DNA of 64,000 nucleotides, taken from Phylloscopus collybita (lineage: Eukaryota > Chordata > Aves > Passeriformes > Phylloscopidae). Both the position numbers and the translations under genes were made by a program. Location: the NCBI GenBank assembly GCA_027886175.1, contig JAJNNQ010000024.1, positions 5,316,001 to 5,380,000 of the forward strand. The letters are read 5' to 3'. Position 1 is the first letter of the stretch; each line of letters begins with the position of its first letter. The notes under the pieces are model-generated. The model was not told the DNA's origin and did not search any database. It was given only the letters and a program-made list of their open reading frames with translations. Positions 1 to 9,300 of the stretch are shown one piece after another.

Positions 1-551
1 AGGCTCCACCTCAGCTGGGGAGCTGTTCTGCAGGAGCTGCCAGGGATGAGGATGGTGCTCACAGCTGCCTGCAGCTCTGTGGGGCTGAAATACAATAGCA
101 GATCAGCAGTAACAAGGAGGGGCAGGTGTCTGGGTGGGACAGGGACCTCTTGATCTGGTTTCCTTTGCTTTCCTCTTATCCCATTTTGCTCAGTGGTGCA
201 GCCACTGACAGACTTCTGCCTCATCCCACTGTCACTGGTGTCAGGCAGGGTGTGTTGCTGTTCCTTACTGAGCCCAGTCTGCAATGGGTTAGCAGGAGAA
301 CGGGGCTGTTTCTGTTGGGATGTTTCAGATGAACAAGCCAGGCCTTATCTGACCTCCCTAGACAAGAAATTGAGTCAAATTACCTGGTTTCTCTCCCCCT
401 TCTCCTCAGGTAGCCTGCATGAATTCTTAAAAATTGGTAGCTGTTGAAGATTGAGGGAAAAGTGTTAAGAAAATAGAACTTAGAGAAACAGTAGGAGAGA
501 GAAACTCAAACTAGCTTGGGGCCTCACTTTTTTCTTTCATTTTTCCTTCAG
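1..551 (+). other. Upstream intron sequence of the left-edge gene
   Basis: This stretch precedes the terminal exon and should be intron of the same gene. It ends in a good polypyrimidine tract and CAG at 549-551. Two further acceptor-like sites are visible, a pyrimidine tract ending in CAG at 191-193 and another ending near 411. Neither is followed by a convincing donor in a phase that would join the exon at 552, so no upstream exon is called. An open frame crosses the region but has no recognisable domain. Confidence 0.45.
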
Positions 552-890
552 AGTCAACTGTTTTGTCTAGGATCTGCTCCTCCCCACCACTACTGAACTT
601 CATCTTATACTTACCACTGGTTCTGGTCCTTCTCCTGGCCCTTGCTGTCTTCTGCTGGTACTGCAAATTCAGGAAAAGCAAGAAGGGCAACGTGACAGGA
701 TGGATGATGGAACTGGGAGGGAATTAAGAGGTCAAGAAGACTTATCTGGTCTGTAGAGGCAGATGTAACTTGGAGGAGCACAGCTGGACAGCTGAGGAGG
801 ACTGAGCACTTGCAGAGGGGCTTTTTATTGTTTTGTATTGAAATTTTGAAATATTGTTTCTCTTGCAATAAAGCCTTGAAATTGTGTGTT
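552..890 (+). CDS. Terminal exon of an unidentified single-pass membrane protein, with 3' UTR
   Basis: A pyrimidine-rich tract ends in CAG at 549-551. The exon opens with two bases completing a split codon (phase 1 intron). Codons 554-724 then encode 57 residues and stop at TAA 725-727. Residues about 14-36 are a strongly hydrophobic helix (core LVLVLLLALAVFCWYC), followed by a basic stop-transfer stretch (KFRKSKK) and a tail of about 20 residues ending in ELGGN. This fits a type I membrane protein with its extracellular part encoded to the left of the window. AATAAA at 867-872 gives a 3' UTR of about 165 bases; the true end near 890 is estimated. A phase 1 junction before a membrane exon is common in receptors of the immunoglobulin, sushi and similar families, but the tail matches no protein I know. 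The splice site, helix, stop and poly(A) signal are seen directly; the topology is inferred. Confidence 0.6.
867..872 (+). terminator. AATAAA polyadenylation signal of the left-edge gene
   Basis: A canonical AATAAA lies 140 bases after the stop codon of the membrane-protein exon, in a T-rich context with GTGTG-type sequence just downstream (near 882). This is the normal arrangement for a vertebrate cleavage and polyadenylation site, with cleavage expected about 10-30 bases on. Confidence 0.6.
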
Positions 891-2750
891 TGCTTTTGAT
901 GGAATGAAGCAGCTTTGAAATTACTAAGCAAATAAGGTTTTCATAACAAGTGCTGCTGTCTCTTAAGTATTCACCCTTTTCCTGCTCTGTTTGTTGGGGT
1001 ACATTTGAGGTCCTTGCAGTATGCATCTCCCACTGTGGATGGAAGTGATGTTATTCCTCTGCAGGGATAAGGGGAAAAACAGCTCTTTCTGTCCTGTGAC
1101 ACAAAAGTACCACATTTCTACTCATTTTAGGTGTCTTGACAAAACCTATGTGCTATCCAGGCTAAAAACCAGTGGTAGAACTGGAATTGGAATATTGGTG
1201 TCCCATTTAAGTCATTGCCCTTGCCTTTGCCCACTCTTTGCTGGGGAAGCTCTTGGACACCACTGTTCTCACATTCTGAGAGTGAGAAATGTGCCCAAAG
1301 AGTATCATCTCCAAAATGAAATGGGTCTTCATCACAAAACCTGTCACAGGAACATGAGGGCTGAGCAAGGCTGGCTGAGCCTGAAGAAAGTCCAGAGCAG
1401 AGGAATCGCAGCCATCCACAAAAAAACCCAAATCCTGTTGACCCAGTAAAGGACTTGCATGTAGTCTTGCATCCCAGAAGGAAGATGTGGACACCAAACC
1501 ATCTCGGAGTGTAAAAAGTTTCCAGCTCCTTCCTTTGCTTCTGCTGTAGGAGGAGACAGCACCCAGCCCCTGGTACCTGGGCTGTCTGTGGGTCAGGAAG
1601 CTGCACAGCTGGGACCTGGTATTAGACACATTCAGGTTGTCCCATGTAACAAAAAAAGCCAAGTGTGCTCTTGTGGGGCAGCTCCTCTATACTCTGGAAT
1701 CCAGCTCAGGCTGACTTTTTCAAGGCTGAAGAGCTCTGCTACCTGAAGAGCTGATGCATGGAAGAAAGGAGATTTCTATCCAGTCCTGACGAGCCAAGGG
1801 ATGTTCCACCCCTAATTGTGCAAAATAGGATGTGGTCTCAGGGAGTTGTAAGGTCAGGTATCAGGGCAGCACTCTAAGCACTGTCCTCAGACCAAAGTAG
1901 CTGTATAGAAACCACAGTAGACACTTACAAACCTGTTTGCTGTGACCACAGAGAGATTTGAAGACACAACCGCCCCTTTTTCACTTTCTTTGCAATTAGG
2001 AAAGCTGCCTGACTTTGTCCTGAAGAGCTGGCAGGTGCTTCAATGCAGTTTTTGCACACATCTGAAGGCTGCTGCTGCTGTTTCCCGGTTCAGCCACTGC
2101 TGTCTGTGCTGGCTGGTCCCAGCTTGCTCAGTCTTTCCCCGCAGGATGTTTTCTGGACCCCGTGCAGCTTTCCCCTTTGCTGCCCTGACCCCAGCTGCCT
2201 CTCCCACAGCGTGAGCGCTCAGAGCTGCACGTGGGGCTCTCTGCAGAGGTTTCCCCCCTGCCTGGTGGGTTATGTCCCGTTTACACATCCCAGTGGGATG
2301 TTGGATTCTCTCTTTGCGTGTGACGGCGCGGCGCTGTTTGTGCTTGGCTCGCCATCGTCAGGCTCCCCTCCTGCAGATTTGCTGTCTAGCAAGTTGTGTC
2401 TCTGCTGTGTGCTCAGGCTGTTGGCTTTTTCCTCTCTAACTGGAGCCTCCTTTTCGTGGGGGTGTCAAACAGCTTTCTGCAGCAGTTTGTGGAAGATCCT
2501 GCCTCCTGCCTTAGCCCCGTCTCCATTAAGCTTTAACTCAGCTTTAACTGGTTTCTGTCTGTTTGTCAGAGGAGCAGTTGCTCCCAGGATGTTAAACTCC
2601 TACAGGTTCCATGGAAAGTGGTGGGTGGATGGAGGAGAGGAGGCAGGTGAGCTGTGCCACCGAGGGAAGGCTGCAGTGTGAGCTGGCCACCTGGTGCCTG
2701 GCTTGTGTTCAGGGGATGTGGAAAGGAGATGGAGGTGTGCTAGGGCATGG
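891..2750. other. Intergenic, no gene seen
   Basis: This is single-copy sequence by eye, without recognisable repeats. Open frames of up to 212 codons (2043-2681) overlap frames on the other strand and are Cys, Ser and Leu rich with no domain, so they are treated as chance. The interval begins just past the end of the membrane-protein gene and contains no promoter-like element I could support. Confidence 0.5.
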
Positions 2751-2855
2751 GAAAGGAAAGGAAAGGAAAGGAAAGGAAAGGAAAGGAAAGGAAAGGAAAG
2801 GAAAGGAAAGGAAAGGAAAGGAAAGGAAAGGAAAGGAAAGGAAAGGAAAGGAAAG
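2751..2855. repeat. (GAAAG)21 microsatellite
   Basis: Twenty-one uninterrupted copies of GAAAG run from 2751 to 2855. The tract is perfectly homogeneous, which suggests recent expansion and likely length polymorphism. It creates artificial open frames on both strands (repeating Lys-Gly-Lys-Glu-Arg forward, Ser-Phe-Pro-Phe-Leu reverse) that are not genes. Its purine/pyrimidine asymmetry would allow triplex (H-DNA) formation in principle. Confidence 0.97.
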
Positions 2856-5799
2856 GAATGTTTTTGACTGTCATTAACAATAAATCTATGCAAGTTTTCC
2901 TGCTAATTTTGTGCTGTTTATCCAGGTTTTCATTTGGACTGTTTCCTTAGTTTGCCCAAGAATACTTGGGAGCCTACTCCACAAACCTTGGTAAAGTCAA
3001 GAATATATGATGCCTGCTGTTTATCCCTTCCCACAAGGTTTTCAGTCTCACTGCAAGGGAGATAGATAGTCTGCTTTGGTTTTGTTCAAAACAAAACAAT
3101 TGGGGTTTTTTTTTCTTGCATTTTTTTCAGTACTTTTAAGTACTTTGTCCCTGTATCTCTCTGGGGATTATAGTTAAAAAGATGGTGTTCAGTTTCCACT
3201 TCTTTTTAAACATAATTTTGTCCCATTTGCCTCACTTGGTGTCTCACATCTCAGATATTACCACAGCCAACTACTAATAGATGGCTTGACAGCCCATTCT
3301 TTATGTGGCTTAGGATGAACCTCATCAAGACCATCTTTCTAGTCAAAAATCTGAATTATTTAGGTTGCTACTCATTACCAGAGTGCTGGGAGCAGCCCCC
3401 ACCCTGCTGCAGCAGCCACATGTGTGGGTCAGCCTCCAAAAGCTGTGTGAGCTCTCTGAGTGGCTTGGGTTTGGTGCATTCCCCAGAACTGTGCTGTCCC
3501 TCTCACTCAGCCATCTCAGCAGCCCATGGCAAGTCTGTGGAGGCATCTTTTCTGCCATCTGATCTGCACACAAACAGCTGCTGACTGCTGCAACAGGGGA
3601 TTTTTGTGTCTGGTAGACTGGGGGAAAAAGGTGAGCAGAGGGAGGGGGGTTTCTCCATCAACAGGGCACTTTCTTCTTCTGTGCCATTTTTGCACAGTTA
3701 ACCAGAGCCCCATGAAGTAGCAACTTTCTATTCATGCAGGTGTAGGGCTTTTAATTTAAGTTCTAAGTGTGCCTTGGGCCTTGATGAAAGGGTCTGAGGG
3801 AGAATGTGGTGTTTTTGCAGCGGTGGGCTTTTTCCCCTATTTTTTTTTCCTGGCTTTGCTGGGTCACTGCCAAACCCCTCAGCTAAATGTTTAAGATGTT
3901 TTTTTCCATGAGTGAACTTACAGTTGTAACTTATCACAGCAAAAGCTCCAAAACAGTCCTATTTTTAAAGAGAACAGTTCTGTCAGCTGAGGTAAATGAA
4001 TGAGAAGGGAGAGAGATGTATGTGCTTGGTGGGACAGGGGGAGGGTGTTGATTTTGCTGCTGAGGTTCTTGACCCTCTTCACCCATCCCCATCCCCCTCT
4101 TTTGTTCGAATTCAGCCTGTGATACAAATTAGAACAGCTGATAAAATATATATTTAGCTGTTAGAGCCATTCCCCACCTGAAAGGGAGAAAACAGAGCAG
4201 CAGCACAGCAGTGCCCCTGCTGCACCCTGTCCCCCACAGATGCCCTTGCCCAGGGAATGAATGTCCTGTGTGAGGGCAGCATGTGGCAGGGAGATCCAGG
4301 GGCCTTTCACAGCCTTTAAAGCAGTTCAAAAGGGTTACAGGGCAATGCAGAGCTTGGTCCCTGAGGAATTAACCCACTGGGAAGTGGTTGCATGGGGCTA
4401 TTAAAACAGAAGTGCTGTGCTGTGTGTGGGAGGTTTTCATAGGAAGGTATGGACACTGTAAGGCAAGGGGAGAGCAGCACAGGACTGCCTGCCAGGCAGG
4501 CCAGCACACCCCTGCAGCTTGGATGGACGATGTGGGGACAGGATGGATGGGAATATAAGCCCCTGGAATGCTGCTATGGCACCTGCCTTTGGGCAGGAAA
4601 AAAGTTTGTGCTCAGTGGTTTATCCAACATGCATTGGGACAAAGGATCATACCAGTGACCCACCTGCACTGAGGACCTTTTTTGGCAAGAGGGGAGGGTG
4701 GGTGATGAGCTGGTTGCTGTGCAGGAGTGGTGGGAAGTGGTTTGCAAGCAAGGAGATAGCTTGTGGCTGATGGCTCAGGGTTTCCTGGCCTGCCCTGCTG
4801 CCCTGGAGCAGAGGGCACAATAGCAGCATGCTGTCCTGGACTGCCAGGGTGAGGCTGCTGAGGAGGAAGGTTGCCAAGCTTCTGATAAGTTATTCCAAAC
4901 AAATGACCTGGAGTTCTCCTGGGATGCCCCCTCTCAAGCAGCATCTCCTCCTTACTTCCTATTAACTCTGAGTTGGTTTTGAAATCTGACATTCAGCTTC
5001 CTTCCAGTGATAAAATATTTAAAAACTGGAAATAAAAGAAGCATTTTTTAATTATGTGCGCTGGTCTCACTTGATGCCATTTTTAGTCACCATTCCAGCT
5101 GGTGCCTGCAGCCCCTGCTTGTTTTGTGTGTCCTTTGGCCTTGGTCTTTGGCACTTTAGTCAAAGCAGAACCACACGTAGAACTCTGAAGCTTCCTTGGC
5201 CATTAAGAAACTGCTGCCCTGGCTCTGCCTGCTGCTGGTTTTTCTTTTTTTTTTGGTCCTTCTCAAGTCACCTGCTCCCCCCTCTTTTCTTCCAAGCAGA
5301 CAATATGGCACTACATAATTATTGTTCTAGTTGCAGTCACACCTAATTGCAGCTGCAGAGGGCAGGGAAGGAGTAATGCTTTGCAGGGCAGAGGCAGTGC
5401 AGCTGTGAGGCTCGAGGTGGGAAGGATGGATGAGAGGTGATGGTGTGGAATCTGGCTCAGTTGCTGCCACAGCAGGCAGGAGGGACCAGCTCAGTGTCCT
5501 TTTAACCAGCTGCACTCCCCAGAAAAGATGCTGGTCGTGGTGGTGTGGGACTGGCAAGGTTAATAATGTGTGTACCTGCTCCTTGTAGGGGTGAGAGGAA
5601 CATTCATTTCTGGGGCTGCCGACCAAGTGTGAAAATTGACCTGCTGGGGGGGGAGAACACTGGTTTTATCATTATTTTAAGCATGAGGGAATTAATGGGT
5701 GAGTGCTGGAAGCAGTATGGCATACCAGGAGGGGCTGTGACTCCTCCCAGCCCCCTCGTGGGATGCTAATAGGGAGGAGAGGTCCACTGTCCCATTTGA
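2856..5799. other. Intergenic, no gene seen
   Basis: The interval holds several T-runs (around 3103-3127 and 3840-3849) and otherwise ordinary unique sequence. Short frames here lack splice context and recognisable residues. I see no mobile element with definable ends. Confidence 0.45.
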
Positions 5800-6115
5800 A
5801 AGAGAAGGGCCATGACCAATCGATGTTAAATGTGGCGGTAATGCCTCACGCGGTGGCCGCGGGATAAAAAGGCAGAGGCAGCCTGAACTGTAAAGACATT
5901 TCATTTCCCTGGTAATGAGGGAGACACACTGTGGCAATGAAACCGGGGAGAGAGAGACCGCGAGATGCTAATTTCTGTTCCTGCTGCCGCCGCTGCTTTG
6001 ATCTGAAGCAAATGCCCGTTTTAAATTGCAAACGGATGCAAGTCAGATATCATCCAGCCAGTGGCTTACAGGCTTAATGAAGTGGGACGTACGCTGCTGC
6101 CTGGTAATGTTAGGA
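5800..6115 (+). promoter_or_regulatory. Promoter-like or conserved-looking element with CCAAT and TATA-like boxes
   Basis: A CCAAT box at 5816-5820 is followed 47 bases later by GATAAAAAGG (5863-5872), with GC-rich sequence between. This spacing fits a CCAAT box near -80 and a TATA variant near -30, placing a start near 5895 on the plus strand. Downstream to about 6110 lie an ATGCTAAT octamer-like site, a CCGCCGCTGC stretch and AT-rich motifs of the kind seen in deeply conserved vertebrate elements. No open frame of note follows, so a non-coding transcript or an enhancer is as likely as a gene promoter. Conservation is inferred from appearance only. Confidence 0.25.
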
Positions 6116-6364
6116 GAGGCAGGCAATTCAGAGAGGAATTACTGAAGGTCTGAGGAGACAGGGAGCAAGGACAGGGGGGATGTCACAGGCTAACTCTGTT
6201 TGGCACAGTGTCCCCTGCTCTCTGTCCTTGGGAAGCTGTGCCTGTGGCTAAGCCCCCTCCAGCCCCTCAGAAAGCCGGAGCAGGCTGTCCTGGTGTCCCA
6301 CGCCCGTGTTTTAAGGCACACACCCTGTGCAGGCAATGCAAGGTCGTCCTGCTCTTTGGCCTCA

Positions 6365-6963
6365 TGTTGGGGAGGATGAAGTAGCTAGGCCCTGCAGAGA
6401 TAATTTAATAGTAAAAGATTCTAAAAGTATGAAACCCACAAGAGGAATAGAATTAAAAGCAAAGTTTGAACTGTAAGGCTGGACAAGAAGAAGGTGATTA
6501 GATAGCTGAAAAGACTTGGCTGGGTGAGTCAGTGACACCCCTGCCAAGACAAAAAGATGAATAAAAGGTTGGACCTTCTCAGGTATCAGGGATAAGGTGG
6601 GTTTCACAGGTTTTGGTATGTAGAGTAGTATTGTAATGTTGTAGTTTCCATAGGCTGTATGTAGATTCTGTAGGTTTTGTATCTTAGGGTAATTGGTTAA
6701 TGCTCATTAGAATATTCACGATAGAAAGGGTTAAAATAGAATGTAACAAGGAGCTCGGCCTCTTTGCACTCTCTCTTTGCACCCTCTCTTTGCACCCTCT
6801 CTTTGCGTGCCTTCCCTTGGACCCTCTTGGACTTTGCACTGAATCCCTTGGACCCTTCCCCAGTCAGGCTGCCTTCCTACGACCAATAAAGCATGTGTCC
6901 CAAAGAATATCCTGATCTTCAGATCATCTCTCTCTCGCGGGACAACCAGCGTGCTTTCTAATA
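6365..6963 (+). mobile_element. Solo LTR, family A copy 1 (ERVK-like), 599 bp
   Basis: The element starts TGTTGGGGAGGATG and ends TTTCTAATA. It is flanked by a perfect 6-bp target-site duplication, GCCTCA at 6359-6364 and 6964-6969. A closely similar element lies at 37582-38135 with a different duplication, which fixes both ends independently. AATAAA at 6885-6890 lies 73 bases from the 3' end and sets the plus orientation. A 6-bp duplication is usual for class II (beta/ERVK) retroviruses. No internal retroviral region remains, so this is a solo LTR left by recombination. The 3' terminal dinucleotide is TA rather than the usual CA. A 13-bp unit is tandemly repeated at 6760-6809 and is absent from the other copy. 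Confidence 0.9.
6760..6809 (+). repeat. 13-bp tandem repeat inside LTR family A copy 1
   Basis: The unit CTCTCTTTGCACC occurs at 6771-6783 and 6784-6796. A diverged copy follows at 6797-6809, and a partial copy precedes at 6760-6770. The sister LTR at 37582 has only a single short CTCTTTGG-like version, so the repeat expanded in this copy or its source. Confidence 0.85.
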
Positions 6964-6969
6964 GCCTCA

Positions 6970-8869
6970 GAGCATGGACATCAATTCGGGGCGTTCTCCA
7001 GGTGAGGCAAAGGGATGGGAGTTTAGGTGTTGTTCATTTTGTGCTATCATTTGGGCATTTGGTTGAACTCAAGTGAGACAACTGACAAAGATACTCTGGG
7101 ACAGACCCAGAGGCTCCGGGGGATGGAGTCATTAATCCAGAAGCAGTGACCTGGGAGCCTGGGAGCTGATACTGGACAGTGGCAGCTTCTTGAGATTCTT
7201 TCGGGGAAAGATCTGAATTGTCTTGAAGAGTAAATGTCTAAAGGGATATTTATTAAACTCTTCACTAACTTGAGGTTTTTGGGTCCTAGGGTGAGGCTGG
7301 AGTTTGTTTTATGCCTCCTGTGGGTATTCAGAGGTTTGGCTGTCTCTGCAAGCTGCTGTGCTTGACCAGGCAGACATGAGAAATCTGAGGGAGCTGCAGG
7401 CACCTGAAGGGAGGATTGACCTCTGCACTAAGCACAAGGAAGAAATGGTCTGGCTATTGAAAAAGGCAGGCATGGCTCACAAATCTATTAGGTTCTTTGA
7501 AGGAGTCAGCATGTGAATGGGAAAAATCTCGTGGCTGTAGTCTGTGTGGAGCCAAAAGAGGCTCCACAGTGTCCATCATTATTACAGAAACTGAGTAACG
7601 ATAGGACAAAACTGTCAGCTCCTCGCAGGGCTAAGCTATTTGTTAAAAATTCCAGGCAGAAATGGTTCTGACAGAAAAGGGAGGTCACCAGCGATGAGAC
7701 CTGAGCTGCTCAACCAGCACAGAAATGGTCTGGAAAAGAGGATGATTGCTAAACAAAGAAAGATAATATTGAGTTAATCAAGCCATTAGCACCAAGGGCT
7801 GGCTCTGATGAAATGCACAGGGTATTATGAGACTGAGTGGCTGGGTAAGGAAACGGGAGATGACATTTGTGCAGGTGACTGTAAAGTTAGACATGGTGGC
7901 AAAAATTAACCAGCCTCAGCTTCGTGTATGAAACGATGGGCTCTGAGCTGACCACTGTCATTCAGAAGCAAAACCTCCATGTGAGATTAGCCAGGTGATG
8001 AGAGCAGCCAAGATAGCAAAAAAAGGGAGTGAGTTATCAGGAAATAAAGACAAAAACATAATTTTGCTGCTGTGCACACCTGGGGAGCATTCACACTTTC
8101 CATGCAGGGCTGTTCCTGCTCCCCCAGAAAGGACAGCACACCCAGCCAGGGCACAGGAAGGGCTGGCAAACAGTTGGGTTTTTTTCCTAAATATGCTTTA
8201 AAAAGCATTAGAATCCCCTTTCAGTACAGTAAATCATGCTAATCTTTAGGCCACTAGGCAAAATGAAGCTTTTAGATTATCCACTATCCTTTCTTTTTCT
8301 ACAGCATCTTCTATTCAAGGACTTCACACTATCACAATAAGATAGTTGAGAATTTTTTCTGCTTAACAAAGGAGGGAACTTAGACATAGTGGTTTGCTGT
8401 GAAACAGGCAAAGAAATAGGAAATCTGGTTTTTTAGAATATCTCTAGAGAAAGAGACAAGAGAAAAGACTGGCTCTAATAGTGCGAATCAAAGGGAAAAA
8501 TCTCTCTGCTGGATCCAAAATAAGTTTCCATAGAAACAGATTTTTCTGAGAATGAATTACTGCAGTATGAAATTAAGATTGTGGATCTAATTCTGCAAAA
8601 TATTTAAGCATGTTCTTTGCTTATCCCTATTCAGCTCAAGATGCAAGCATGTGATTTCCATGGAGGCTTATGTGCTTTATTTGATGGAGGTAGAAATAAG
8701 GATAAAGCTGCATTGAAGTGGGAGCCAGTTTTTCTTGTGCTTCCTTGCCACTGACAAACCTGCAACTTATTTTTCATGACAGCATGTGTTGCTTTGCTGC
8801 CAAAAGTGTAGGCCCCAGTGCCTCGATTTGAGAGTTCAGCACAAAGTTCCATCCGACTCTTGCCACTGA
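6970..8869. other. Intergenic, no gene seen
   Basis: This is AT-richer unique sequence right of the LTR. A 118-codon minus-strand frame (7047-7403) has no recognisable domain and no supporting splice or poly(A) context. Nothing else is supported. Confidence 0.4.
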
Positions 8870-9300
8870 TGGGGAGTGGAGTCAGCAGAGTTTTTACATT
8901 GCTGGGTACTTTACCGTTTAGTTAATTAACTTTTTTTTTTCTATTTATGTGCAGGTTTAATTTTAAATGGGGTACTTATTCTGTAAATGAATGCCATGGT
9001 GATTATCAGATAATTAATTTGAGAAGGGATGGTATAAGAGGTTGAGATTTGCTCATAATCTGTCTTTTGTGCACCTCTCTTTGTGGCCCATAGATATTTT
9101 AAAGACAGGATAGGTTCTTAATATTTTGCATGCTAATTGCTTTTATTGTAAGTGTGTTCTGGTAAGCGATTTGGTTTCGTTTAAGCTATTTAAGACTGCC
9201 TTGTGTATCTTTTTTTCCCCCTCTCTGTTGTGACTTTATTCTTAGCTGAATTAATAGGACAAATAAGGTTTGACTCAGAGTTTTATTTCCACTTACTGTA
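8870..9300. promoter_or_regulatory. AT-rich, enhancer-like block with homeodomain and POU motifs
   Basis: The block contains TTAATTAA (8922-8929), TAATTAAT (9011-9018), and TTTGCATGCTAAT (9125-9137), which carries two opposed octamer-type half-sites. Coding potential is nil and CpG is almost absent. Clusters of such motifs are typical of vertebrate developmental enhancers. Function and conservation are inferred from motif density only. Confidence 0.25.

Noticed and set aside
2600..2950. Repetitive Lys/Gly and Ser/Phe/Pro peptides
   Set aside because: They are translations of the GAAAG microsatellite.
6362..6607. 81-codon minus-strand frame conserved with 37486-37824
   Set aside because: The similarity comes from the two copies of the same solo LTR; it lies antisense inside the LTR and is not evidence of a gene.
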